DNA from: JAAELZ01 sp965237485
Lineage (GTDB): Bacteria; Pseudomonadota; Gammaproteobacteria; Arenicellales; Poriferihabitantaceae
Length of the DNA stretch: 64,000 nucleotides
Assembly (NCBI GenBank): GCA_965237485.1
Contig: CBDEFQ010000006.1
Span: 1-64,000, forward strand
Direction: 5' to 3'
In this document: piece after piece, positions 8,730 to 17,129 of the stretch
Position numbering within the stretch: position 1 is the first letter of the stretch
How the letters are laid out: every line of letters begins with the position of its first letter
Translations under genes and position numbers: made by a program
Notes under the pieces: generated by a model
Told to the model about the DNA's origin: nothing
Seen by the model: only the letters and a program-made list of their open reading frames with translations
Database searches by the model: none

Positions 8730-9775
8730 TTACGACTCAGACGCGCATTAAAGTAATCAATGATGTTAATGAAGCAGTAGACGCAGGTTCAAAGCGTTCA
8801 AGTGCTTGTGAGTTGGTTGGCCTTGCCGAGTCTACGCTTAGACGTTGGAAGCCAAAAGGAGAAGATAGTATCCGCAGTGATCAACGTCCTTTGGTAGAAA
8901 AGCCAGTCCCTGGCAATAAACTAAGCGAGCAAGAGCAGCAACACATTTTATCGATATGTAATGAATCGGCATACAATCATTTGCCGCCGTCGCAAATAGT
9001 ACCGCAGTTGGCTGACAAAGGTATTTATGTGGCCAGCGAGTCTAGCTTTTATCGAGTTCTCAAGGCGCATGGGCAATTGAAGCACCGCGGCCGCGCCAAA
9101 CAAAAGCAGTCCCGAACACCCGATACTCATATAGCGCTAAAACCTAATGCTGTGTGGATGTGGGATATCACCTATTTGGCGACGCGTACTATTGGCAAGC
9201 ATTATTACCTGTACATGGTAGAAGACCTTTACAGTCGCTATGGCGTTCACTGGGAAGTACATCCTGTTGAAAGCGGTGAATTAGGTGCGCAGTTGATGTC
9301 TCAGGCGGCTCTAAAAGTGGCCAGCTGCGATGGCATGCCCGTCTTACACAGTGATAATGGCAGCCCAATGAAATCGTTCACAATGAGAGCGAAGTTAGAA
9401 GCATTAGGAATAAAGCCCTCTTACTCAAGGCCAAGAGTAAGCAATGACAACGCTTATATTGAATCCATGTTTAGAACGGTAAAGTATTGCCCTGCGTGGC
9501 CTTCTCAAGGCTTCGATAGCTTAGAGGCCGCCCGCCAATGGGTGGGTAAGTTTATGCAATGGTATAACGAAGAACATCGTCACAGTGCTATACGCTACGT
9601 TACACCTGGCCAGCGTTATCGCGGTGAAGATAGTGCCCTATTAGCAAAACGAGAAGTTGTTTATCAGGAAGCTAAAGCAGCAAAACCTAATCGGTGGTCT
9701 GGCCAAACCCGAAATTGGCGGCCTTGTGGTGCGGTTGCGCTGAACCCACAAAAAGAAGTATTATTGGCTGCGTAG
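8726..9775 (+). CDS. OrfB transposase of the 1628-bp IS3-family element
   Basis: 349 residues from the ATG overlapping the orfA stop. An N-terminal HTH (SACELVGLAESTLRRWK) precedes an rve core with Asp in MWDITYLATR, Asp in VLHSDNGSPM and Glu in NAYIESMFRTVKY. The frame is open upstream to the A AAA AAG heptamer of orfA, so a -1 frameshift would give an OrfAB fusion. Independent initiation after GGGAGGA is also possible. Confidence 0.9.
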   Translation: MITTQTRIKVINDVNEAVDAGSKRSSACELVGLAESTLRRWKPKGEDSIRSDQRPLVEKPVPGNKLSEQEQQHILSICNESAYNHLPPSQIVPQLADKGIYVASESSFYRVLKAHGQLKHRGRAKQKQSRTPDTHIALKPNAVWMWDITYLATRTIGKHYYLYMVEDLYSRYGVHWEVHPVESGELGAQLMSQAALKVASCDGMPVLHSDNGSPMKSFTMRAKLEALGIKPSYSRPRVSNDNAYIESMFRTVKYCPAWPSQGFDSLEAARQWVGKFMQWYNEEHRHSAIRYVTPGQRYRGEDSALLAKREVVYQEAKAAKPNRWSGQTRNWRPCGAVALNPQKEVLLAA

Positions 9776-10065
9776 GAAAATGTGCAACTACCCTGAAAAT
9801 TGCCGTAAAGCCTTGTGCCCATAGGTGTATCGGGCTTAACATATGATGAGAGCATAACGACTAATGGTGTAAATTATTTTAGCTGATTGCATTGGGATGA
9901 TTGTTACTTAGGACACCTTGATAGACAAGCCTTAATCGGCTCTGGCTTGCTTATAAAGCTTGGGTTCTAAAGTAGCATTCATTTCGCACATCGAAACGAT
10001 TTGCCATCCCCCTAACCTGCAACACCTTACAAAATTATTGGAGCCTAAAGTACCCACCGTAATTC

Positions 10066-10169
10066 AATTCATCAATTCATCAATTCATCAATTCATCAAT
10101 TCATTAATTCATTAATTCATTAATTCATCAATTCATCAATTCATCAATTCATCAATTCATTAATTCATT
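10066..10169. repeat. 13-copy octanucleotide tandem repeat (AATTCATC/AATTCATT)
   Basis: Thirteen perfect-length 8-bp units in a row; only the last base varies (C C C C T T T C C C C T T). It ends 21 bp before the start of the metallo-hydrolase gene at 10191. Eight is not a multiple of three, but the array is outside the coding frame. Unit gain or loss would move upstream promoter elements relative to the gene. No function is shown. The rest of the gap 9810-10065 shows nothing I can name. Confidence 0.97.
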
Positions 10170-10190
10170 TTGACCTGAAGCACCAAAGGC

Positions 10191-10934
10191 ATGATAATGA
10201 ATCGTTACTATTTAGATTTTAACTTTATGAATAACGCCATCATACACGCATTGGAACTCGGCCCAATGGAGAATTTCGTCTACTTGATAGAAGACCCTAG
10301 CAGCAAACGCTGCGCGGTAGTCGACCCTGCTTGGGATGTGAAAAAAATAACTGAGTTAGCCCAATCGCGCGGCTTAACCATAAGCGATATATTGCTTACG
10401 CATTCCCATGACGATCACATAAACGGCATCAATGGCATTCTCGACAGCTACGACGCCCAAGTGCACTTGCTAAGTGAAGAGGCCAAGCACTGGGGGAAAG
10501 CCGGCCTAAGAGCCACGTTGCATCATGGTGGTGATAACCTAAACTTGGGCGATACCGAAATTACGCTGCTACACACGCCAGGGCATACACCGGGGTCCGC
10601 CTGCTTTCATGTTAACGATGAATTGTTAACCGGTGACACGATGTTTGTGTTTGGCTGCGGCCGCTGCGATATGCACGGCGGGAACCCCGAAGTGATGTTT
10701 AATACCTTGAACAAAATTCGCAGTGAGTTACCCGCAAGCACCCTCATTCGGCCGGGGCATAATTACGCGGTTAAAGAAAGTTGCACGCTACACGAACAAA
10801 GTGCAGGCAACCCCTTTATGCATTTTGATAAACAAGAAGACTTTGTAAAGTTTCGCATGCAGGTACATGGGAAAGTGCGCAGCGGACCCTACGCAGCGGT
10901 GTCTGAAGAACACGCGAAAAACTGGATAGCATAA
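10191..10934 (+). CDS. Metallo-beta-lactamase fold hydrolase (glyoxalase II-like)
   Basis: 247 residues. The metal-binding motif THSHDDH (H71-x-H73-x-D75-H76) is followed by HTPGHTPGS, the bridging Asp in LLTGDTMF and the final His in PGHNY, so both zinc sites look complete. Family members hydrolyse thioesters or sulfur-linked substrates, such as hydroxyacylglutathione hydrolase and persulfide dioxygenase. The C-terminal extension here (about 60 residues) does not let me choose. The ATG at 10191 and the ATG at 10197 are both possible starts. It is transcribed toward the desulfhydrase gene, with which it shares a terminator region. Confidence 0.85.
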   Translation: MIMNRYYLDFNFMNNAIIHALELGPMENFVYLIEDPSSKRCAVVDPAWDVKKITELAQSRGLTISDILLTHSHDDHINGINGILDSYDAQVHLLSEEAKHWGKAGLRATLHHGGDNLNLGDTEITLLHTPGHTPGSACFHVNDELLTGDTMFVFGCGRCDMHGGNPEVMFNTLNKIRSELPASTLIRPGHNYAVKESCTLHEQSAGNPFMHFDKQEDFVKFRMQVHGKVRSGPYAAVSEEHAKNWIA

Positions 10935-10946
10935 AACACTGATGTT

Positions 10947-10974
10947 AAAAAAAGGCCCGCTCTAAGCGGCCCGC
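10947..10974 (-). terminator. Rho-independent terminator of the racemase/desulfhydrase operon
   Basis: On the minus strand a GC-rich hairpin (GGCCGCT, loop TAG, AGCGGGCC with one bulged G) is followed by seven T. It lies 24 bp past the stop of the gene at 10998. It could also slow transcripts of the convergent hydrolase gene. Confidence 0.7.
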
Positions 10975-10997
10975 TAAATAGCGTTAATTCGATGCTT

Positions 10998-11996
10998 TTA
11001 GAAATTAAACGCGTCTAAATAACCAAACAAAGCTGCGCTGCCGCCAGTGTGCAAGAACACCACATTGTCGTTCTTATCAAAGTAGTCATTACGCACGTGG
11101 TCTATCAGGCCCGCAAGGCCTTTTCCTGAATAAACTGGGTCCATCAAAATGCCTTCTTCTCTAGCCATCAGGGTAACTGCTTCAAGCATGCTATCAGTTG
11201 GCACGCCATAACCGCCACCCACGTAGTCGCAATTTGCCACGACTTTTTCTCGCTTTACCACTGCAGAAATTCCCATCATATCGGCCGTAGCGCAAGCTAA
11301 CTTATAGACATTTTCTTCTTGAAGGTCTTTGGGTGCACGCACGCCAATACCCAATAATGGAATACCGCTGTTAGTGGCTTCTAAGCCCACAATCAAACCC
11401 GCTTGTGTGCCCGCGCTGCCTGTTGCGGTAACAAAGTGGTCAATGCGCAAGCGCATATCATTTGCTTGAGTTAAGGTCTCAATAGCACAATTTACATAAC
11501 CCAAGGCACCGATGGGGTCAGAACCTCCGCCTACCACGATGTAAGGGTTGCGGCCAGCGGCGCGCAGTTCATCTGCTTTTTCGGCCATCGCTGCGTTCAT
11601 ATCAGTATCTTTAGCGTAATGAGATACCTTCGCGCCAAATAGCTTGTCTAAAAATACATTGCCCGATTCGGTGTAATCTCGTTCGGTACTTTCTGTCCGA
11701 TTTTCCAGCAAAATCTCACAAGCCATACCAAGCTTACAAGCTGCAGCAACCGTTTGGCGCGCGTGGTTTGATTGCGTCGCACCTTGGGTGATGATGATAT
11801 CAGCGTTGTTTTTAATCGCATCGGCCATTAAAAACTCGAGCTTGCGGGTTTTGTTGCCCCCCGAACCTAAGCCAGTGCAGTCGTCACGCTTAATATAAAT
11901 ATTGGGGCCACCCAACGCTTTTGAGAAATTGGGTAAATACTCCAGCGGAGTGGGTAAGTGAGCGAGATGTACGCGAGGGAATCTTGATAAATGCAT
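10998..11996 (-). CDS. cuyA: PLP-dependent D-cysteine desulfhydrase / L-cysteate sulfo-lyase (CuyA-like)
   Basis: 332 residues of the ACC-deaminase/D-cysteine desulfhydrase family. The PLP lysine is K49 in GSGGNKTRKLEF; SNHARQT and TATGSAGTQAGL are the substrate and phosphate-binding segments. The N-terminal MHLSRFPR...HLPTPLE opening and the overall wording resemble L-cysteate sulfo-lyase (CuyA) of marine bacteria, which releases sulfite, ammonia and pyruvate; D-cysteine desulfhydrase is the alternative. It is the last gene of a minus-strand run with an Asp/Glu racemase and a decayed aminotransferase (gap 22 bp), which fits amino-acid or sulfonate use. The fold is certain, the exact substrate is not. 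Confidence 0.75.
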   Translation of the reverse strand: MHLSRFPRVHLAHLPTPLEYLPNFSKALGGPNIYIKRDDCTGLGSGGNKTRKLEFLMADAIKNNADIIITQGATQSNHARQTVAAACKLGMACEILLENRTESTERDYTESGNVFLDKLFGAKVSHYAKDTDMNAAMAEKADELRAAGRNPYIVVGGGSDPIGALGYVNCAIETLTQANDMRLRIDHFVTATGSAGTQAGLIVGLEATNSGIPLLGIGVRAPKDLQEENVYKLACATADMMGISAVVKREKVVANCDYVGGGYGVPTDSMLEAVTLMAREEGILMDPVYSGKGLAGLIDHVRNDYFDKNDNVVFLHTGGSAALFGYLDAFNF

Positions 11997-12018
11997 GGTT
12001 AAATCCAGTTAAGTTAGG

Positions 12019-13201
12019 CTAGGCATGACGCACGGCGTCGAGTTCTTGATTAAGAATTAGTGCAATGGTATCGCAATTAGCTTCGCTTAAAGACAGCGGA
12101 ATGCGCATATCAAATGTGGTGTGCAAAATCAGATTGGTTTGCGGCAAATCTTGCGGGCTTAGGTATTCCCAGTGCTGATACAAACTCGTATAACCCTGCG
12201 GCGTGTCACGACCGAACCATTTTAGCGCGCATCGACAAGTTGTTCTATTTTTTCGACATCTAGACTGGCGATATCAAACTGGATAGAACTTGCCACATAC
12301 GCTTCGTCAACCTCACGAACGGGTACCGCCACATCATCAATTTCGTTCAAACGCTGCTCAAGCCAAGTGTAGTTACGATTCCACTGTTCACCTCGCTGGC
12401 GCATTTCCCGCAATTGAGGGCGCAATAAGCAGGCAACCAAATCAGACATGCGTATGCTGAAGTTTGGAATTACGCCTTTGTATTTATCGAATACAGCTTG
12501 GGAGGGTTTGCTTTGATGCTGACCAAACAACATATAGCTACCCGAATAAAGAATTGCCTTAGCAGCAAGCTCTTCGTTGTCGGTTACTAAAATACCACCT
12601 TCTCCTGAATTGATATGCTTATAGGTTTGAGTACTAAAACACCCTACCTCACCAAATCGACCCGTAAAGCGGTCTTTCCATTTAGCACCCATGGTGTGTG
12701 CACAATCTTCGATAAGAGCGAGACTGTGCTTTTTACAAATTGCGCTAATGGCATCCATATCCTCAATATGTCCGCGCATATGGGTCAATAGCAGCACCTT
12801 GGCTTCGCTGCTTTGGCCTCTAAATCGTATAGGTCAATACGGTAGTCTTTACGAATTTCTACTAAAACGGCATCACCACCAGCATGATAAATAGCCCCCA
12901 GAACTGGCACAAGGTTAAACGCATTTACCAATACTTTATCACCGTGTTCAACGCCGACCACCTTCAGTCCAATGAAAATGGCGCACCCGCCAGAATTAAT
13001 GCCAACTGCATAGCGGCTGCCTATGTAATTGGCATATTCTTGTTCTAGCAACGCCGCATGAGATTGGGTATCACTATATTCCCCATAGCGATGCAATCGC
13101 CCGGTGCGCATCAATTCAACCGCTGATTTAATTGTAGCCTCGTCTAGAGCGCCAGGGTCACTTAAATCAAGCTCCAAGTTTTTGTCTGCGTCTGTTTGCA
13201 T
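12019..13201 (-). pseudogene. DegT/DnrJ/EryC1-type aminotransferase, broken by two frameshifts
   Basis: Three consecutive segments in three different frames together make one sugar-type PLP aminotransferase. The segments are 12785-13201 (GRLHRYGEYSD, NSGGCAIFIGLKVVG), then 12222-12797 (IEDCAHTMGAKWKDR and the PLP lysine in STQTYKHINSGEGG), then about 12019-12228 (KWFGRDTPQGYTSLY). The first shift is near 12788-12800 (GCAGCGAAGCC), the second near 12222-12230. Family members transaminate nucleotide-linked keto-sugars or inositols. It lies between the racemase (20 bp) and the desulfhydrase (22 bp) as part of one operon. Sequencing errors could cause the shifts, but two in one gene favour true decay. 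Confidence 0.8.
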
Positions 13202-13221
13202 AGAGATAAAAGGTTACAGGA

Positions 13222-13962
13222 TCAACCCAAGTTGTCTTTACAAGTTGCCAAGGGGCGCTCACCTTTAGCATATCGAACGGTTTGCTGGGCCAGAATCTCG
13301 GTAGTTTCGATTAACGCAATCGGTAGACCGTCCGCAGATAATACCATCGGAATTTCTGTGCAGGCTGCAAGGATCAATTCAGCACCATCGTTAATAAGCA
13401 TTGAGGCGTAGCGAAGCATATTCTGCCCACTTTGTTTTTCCACACCGTGCGATTTGATTCGGTATATTGTCTGCATAAACCGCGCCTGCTCAGCGTCGGG
13501 TAGCGTGAAAACCCGCTTGCCTAAATCTTGCAACTTAGGCTGGTACAGCTGTGCCTGTAAGCATCCATCCGCACCGAGTAGGCCAATTTTCTGAATATGC
13601 GCAAAGTCCTGCTCAAAGCGACGACAAGTTTCATCAATAATACTCACAAATCGAATCGTTAGCGCATTAATAATCGCTGATTCAAAAGCATGAGCCGTAT
13701 TACATGGCATGACAATAAAATCAGCACCCGCGGCTTCCAACATTTTAGCCGAGCTAACAAATGACGGTTCTGGCGATGGGCCTTTGCCGGCTATTGCGTG
13801 ATTGCGATTAGGTGCTTTGGGGTTATTATCGACGATGCATCTTAAGTGATCTTGATCTTTATTCGCTGGCGTATTGCTCAATATACGCTTACAAAAATCC
13901 AGCGTTGCCTCTGGACCCAATCCGCCCAGCACACCAACCGTCTTATCTCTTGATAGCGACAT
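13222..13962 (-). CDS. Aspartate/glutamate racemase family protein
   Basis: 246 residues of the PLP-independent Asp/Glu racemase superfamily. The opening VGVLGGLGPEAT is the usual N-terminal glycine loop. The two catalytic cysteines are C87 in VMPCNTAH and C201 in LAACTEIP. Such enzymes interconvert L- and D-amino acids by a two-base mechanism; aspartate is the commonest substrate but is not proven here. First gene of a tight minus-strand operon with the aminotransferase relic and the CuyA-like enzyme, so D-amino acid or sulfonated amino acid metabolism is a reasonable guess. Confidence 0.85.
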   Translation of the reverse strand: MSLSRDKTVGVLGGLGPEATLDFCKRILSNTPANKDQDHLRCIVDNNPKAPNRNHAIAGKGPSPEPSFVSSAKMLEAAGADFIVMPCNTAHAFESAIINALTIRFVSIIDETCRRFEQDFAHIQKIGLLGADGCLQAQLYQPKLQDLGKRVFTLPDAEQARFMQTIYRIKSHGVEKQSGQNMLRYASMLINDGAELILAACTEIPMVLSADGLPIALIETTEILAQQTVRYAKGERPLATCKDNLG

Positions 13963-14048
13963 GATAAATCTAAAATTATGAGGGTGAAGCCTAACAACAA
14001 CGGCTCTAGTGCGCCAAGCTTATCTGCTTACAAAGAGAAATTCCGACT

Positions 14049-14513
14049 TTAAACAACGGGACCTTCGCCTGAGATTAAAGGTTGGTCTACAACCCAAATA
14101 TAACCATCTTGATCTATAAGGTGTACTTCTCGCAATCCATGGTCTGGTTGGTCTCTCGGCCCATCAAACACCGTAAAGCCATGGTTGATTGCCCGTTGGG
14201 CCGCCAAATCAGGGTCACCATTATGTAATCGAAATTCTGCACCCGCACCGCGAAAAGCTGCGCTGCTGATATGCTTAAGCAATGAATGCTTATCGTAAGT
14301 GTGGTCACTATGGATCAGCCATTGAAAACCATCTTTAACTGCAATTGCAATATCGGGGTCATCATAAACAAATTCCGCTTCCAGTACATGTCTTACGAAC
14401 ACAACCGCTCGCTGCATATCGCTTACTAAAATATTTAGCGTAAACCCTTTTAAAGAACGGCCAAAATCATCTGACGCCATAAATGGGGTTTTATTATCAG
14501 GTCGTTTTTTCAT
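14049..14513 (-). CDS. VOC-superfamily (glyoxalase/bleomycin-resistance fold) protein
   Basis: 154 residues from the ATG at 14513. A longer frame from a TTG at 14543 would run through the terminator hairpin, so it is unlikely. The paired beta-alpha-beta-beta-beta modules show in LNILVSDMQRAVVFVRHVLEAEF and, in the second half, HGFTVFDGPRDQPDHGLREVHLIDQDGYIWVVDQP. Proteins of this class bind a metal and act as lyases, dioxygenases or binding proteins; the substrate cannot be read from sequence. It stands 86 bp upstream of the racemase gene and may belong to the same transcript. Confidence 0.75.
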   Translation of the reverse strand: MKKRPDNKTPFMASDDFGRSLKGFTLNILVSDMQRAVVFVRHVLEAEFVYDDPDIAIAVKDGFQWLIHSDHTYDKHSLLKHISSAAFRGAGAEFRLHNGDPDLAAQRAINHGFTVFDGPRDQPDHGLREVHLIDQDGYIWVVDQPLISGEGPVV

Positions 14514-14533
14514 TTTAACGAAACTCAAAATTC

Positions 14534-14560
14534 GGCAACCCAAACTCCATTTGGGTTGCC
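14534..14560 (-). terminator. Rho-independent terminator of the dcw cluster
   Basis: A perfect 11-bp stem (GGCAACCCAAA with TTTGGGTTGCC) and a 5-nt loop, followed on the minus strand by GAATTTTGAGTTT. It lies 86 bp past the ftsZ stop. Confidence 0.8.
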
Positions 14561-14645
14561 ACTTGGGTCTTGGTCAGCTCACAGTAGGCTGTGGCATGCT
14601 GAGGTTTAGCAAACCTACGCAAACTAAACAAAGCCCTTGTAAAGC

Positions 14646-15857
14646 TTAGTCCGCCTGCTGCTGACGCAAAAAAGTCGGGATTTCTAGTTCTGCGAAATCT
14701 GGCGATCCTGCGCCTCCCACCATACGTGCTCCACCCTCAAAACTATTGCGTGATGGCACTGTTGGCGCAGGTGGCACAAAATCAGCTTGCGCGCGCCGCG
14801 AAGCTTCACCTACCGGCGCTTGATTACGCGCTGGCGCAGCCGTGTTACGCACTGGCTCTACTTCCATCGCTTGCTCTTCTTCGGTTTTGGCTAGTGCTGC
14901 TTCTTTGCCCAAGCCAGTAGCAACCATAGTAACGCGCAGATCACCTTGTGCGTTTGGATCTACCGCTGAGCCAATAACAACAATGGCATCATCTCCAGCA
15001 AACTCCTGCATCATATCGCCAATCTTAGAAAATTCGCCGATGGTCAGATCAGGTCCGGCAGTGATGTTCACTAACAATCCGCCAGCACCGTGAAGATCGG
15101 TATCTTCAAGTAATGGGCTAGAAATCGCCTTACGTGCGGCTTCTTCAGCTCGATTTGCACCAGAGGCGGTTGCGCTGCCCATCATCGCCATGCCCATTTC
15201 GGACATCACTGTACGTACGTCAGCAAAGTCGACGTTGATCATGCCAGGACGCGTGATCAACTCTGAGATACCCTGAACGGCATTCAATAGCACTTGATTG
15301 GCTTCTGCAAAAGCGTCAATCATCGATGCGTCGCTGCCCATATGCTCAAGCACTTTTTGATTTGGAATGATAATCAAAGAATCCACTTGGTCTTTAAGTT
15401 CTTGCAATCCCGTCTCAGCTAGCGCCATGCGCTTTTTGCCTTCAAAATTAAATGGCTTAGTAACTACAGCAACGGTCAATATGCCTTTTTCTCGAGCCAA
15501 TTCGGCGACAACAGGCGCGGCTCCGGTACCCGTTCCGCCCCCCATGCCAGCGGTGATAAATAACATATCAGCGCCTTCAATCGCCTCGGCAATACGGTCA
15601 CGGTCCTCCATCGCCGCTTGCTTGCCAATGTTCGGGTCAGCACCCGCGCCTAACCCTTTGGTTAGGGTATCCCCTAACTGCAAGGTGGTGTCCGCACTGG
15701 AGCGCTCTAGTACCTGGGAATCGGTATTGGCATTAATAAAATCTACTCCTTCGATGTTATCTTTCATCATGTGATCAACGGCATTACCGCCACCGCCTCC
15801 CACACCGATAACTTTTATAACGGCCTGAAGACCGACTGTATCCACTAACTCAAACAT
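14646..15857 (-). CDS. ftsZ: Cell division GTPase FtsZ
   Basis: 403 residues, a normal length. FtsZ polymerises at mid-cell and organises the divisome. The tubulin signature GGGTGTG is at residues 106-112, with the upstream nucleotide loop VIGVGGGGGNAV. The T7 synergy loop NVDFADVRTV is complete. A variable acidic/proline linker (about 320-385) leads to the conserved C-terminal peptide ELEIPTFLRQQQAD that docks FtsA and ZipA. Last gene of the cluster, 30 bp after ftsA and just before the terminator. lpxC, which follows ftsZ in E. coli, is not here. Confidence 0.98.
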   Translation of the reverse strand: MFELVDTVGLQAVIKVIGVGGGGGNAVDHMMKDNIEGVDFINANTDSQVLERSSADTTLQLGDTLTKGLGAGADPNIGKQAAMEDRDRIAEAIEGADMLFITAGMGGGTGTGAAPVVAELAREKGILTVAVVTKPFNFEGKKRMALAETGLQELKDQVDSLIIIPNQKVLEHMGSDASMIDAFAEANQVLLNAVQGISELITRPGMINVDFADVRTVMSEMGMAMMGSATASGANRAEEAARKAISSPLLEDTDLHGAGGLLVNITAGPDLTIGEFSKIGDMMQEFAGDDAIVVIGSAVDPNAQGDLRVTMVATGLGKEAALAKTEEEQAMEVEPVRNTAAPARNQAPVGEASRRAQADFVPPAPTVPSRNSFEGGARMVGGAGSPDFAELEIPTFLRQQQAD

Positions 15858-15887
15858 ATTTCACCTCTTTGGTTGCCACATTAAAAA

Positions 15888-17120
15888 TCAGAAACTGCCC
15901 TTGAACCAACTTTTCATTCGGCTCAAGACGTCAGAAAACTTACTGGTACGCAATTGCCTGCTATTTGCAGAGTTTTGCTCTTTGTGTCCAAACTTGACCA
16001 AGCCCGTACCAGTCGCAAAAACCGGACTAAAAACCACTTCACTTAAACTGCCATCGTATTTAGGTAAGCCTAAACGTACTGGCATATGGAACACTTCCTC
16101 TGCCAATTCAACCGCATTCTCCAGTTTGGAGCTGCCGCCGGTAATGACGATAGAATTGACTATTTCTTCAAAACCGCAGCGCCTTAACTCGCCTTGCGCG
16201 AGTACAAATATTTCTTCCATACGCGGCTCAATCACTTCTGCCAGGTTATGCCTAGAGAGCTTACGAGAAGGCTTGCCTCCAATACTCGGCGCATCAACAC
16301 TTTCAGATGCACCCACTTGACTAACTAGGGCACAGCCGTATTTTTTCTTCAGTTCTTCGGCAGCTTGGGTGGGAGTTTGTAGGGCGATAGCGATGTCGTT
16401 GGTAATCTGATCTCCGGCAATGGGAATAACTGCGGTATGCTGGATGGTGCCGCCGTGAAAGATGGCAATATCAGTCGTACCACCACCAATATCAATCATG
16501 CACACACCCAAATGGCGCTCATCATCGGTTAGCACGGACTCGCTGGAAGCGAGTTGTTCTAAAATAATATCATCAACCTGTAAGCCGCAGCGTTTTATGC
16601 ACTTTACGATGTTTTGCGCAGAACTCACCGCACCTGTAATGATGTGCACCTTCGATTCTAAGCGCACTCCGCACATCCCTAAGGGTTGCTTAACTTCGTC
16701 TTGACCATCAATAATGTAGTCTTGGGGCAGCACATGCAGAATCTGCTGGTCTTTAGGAATCGCCATCGCCTGAGCCGCTTCTATCACTCGGTCCACGTCG
16801 TCTTGCCCTACTTCGGCATCGCGAATCGCTACAACACCGTGAGAATTAAAGCTGTTGATATGTGCACCCGCAATGCCTGCATAGACTGAGAATATTTGAC
16901 AGCCTGCCATCAACTCCGCCTCCTCGACAGCACGCTGTATGGAAGAAACGGTTGATTCGATGTCGGCTACTACACCGCGCCGCAAGCCCTTTGAAGGATG
17001 ATGGCCTACACCAATGATTTCTAACTTACCCTCGTCGTTCTCTTCGGCAACAATTGCCAGCACTTTAGAAGTACCAATGTCTAGGCCAACGATCAAATTG
17101 TTGTCAGTCTTTTTAACCAT
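15888..17120 (-). CDS. ftsA: Cell division protein FtsA (actin-like membrane tether)
   Basis: 410 residues. Actin-type ATP-binding motifs are present: GLDIGTSKVLAIV near the N-terminus (phosphate 1), MIDIGGGTTDIAIF (phosphate 2) and VITGGSSKLENA (adenosine). The 1C subdomain specific to FtsA lies at about 85-165. The extreme C-terminus FSDVLSRMKSWFKGSF is an amphipathic membrane-targeting helix that anchors FtsZ filaments. It starts 10 bp after the ftsQ stop and ends 30 bp before ftsZ, the standard ftsQ-ftsA-ftsZ order. Confidence 0.97.
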   Translation of the reverse strand: MVKKTDNNLIVGLDIGTSKVLAIVAEENDEGKLEIIGVGHHPSKGLRRGVVADIESTVSSIQRAVEEAELMAGCQIFSVYAGIAGAHINSFNSHGVVAIRDAEVGQDDVDRVIEAAQAMAIPKDQQILHVLPQDYIIDGQDEVKQPLGMCGVRLESKVHIITGAVSSAQNIVKCIKRCGLQVDDIILEQLASSESVLTDDERHLGVCMIDIGGGTTDIAIFHGGTIQHTAVIPIAGDQITNDIAIALQTPTQAAEELKKKYGCALVSQVGASESVDAPSIGGKPSRKLSRHNLAEVIEPRMEEIFVLAQGELRRCGFEEIVNSIVITGGSSKLENAVELAEEVFHMPVRLGLPKYDGSLSEVVFSPVFATGTGLVKFGHKEQNSANSRQLRTSKFSDVLSRMKSWFKGSF

Positions 17121-17129
17121 TTCGTAACT

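Larger units (their letters stand above)
8178..9805 (+). mobile_element. IS3-family element of 1628 bp, copy A
   Basis: The ends are CCCCAGACGTCAGGG and CCCTGAAAATTGCCG; the inner TCAGGGTAGTTGCACA is inverted at both ends. A perfect 4-bp duplication TAAA flanks it (8174-8177, 9806-9809). An equal-length copy lies at 40250-41877 inside an IS4. Two overlapping genes show the IS3 arrangement. Confidence 0.93.

Noticed and set aside
10066..10169. CRISPR-like array
   Set aside because: The units are 8 bp with no spacers; it is a simple tandem repeat and no cas gene is present.
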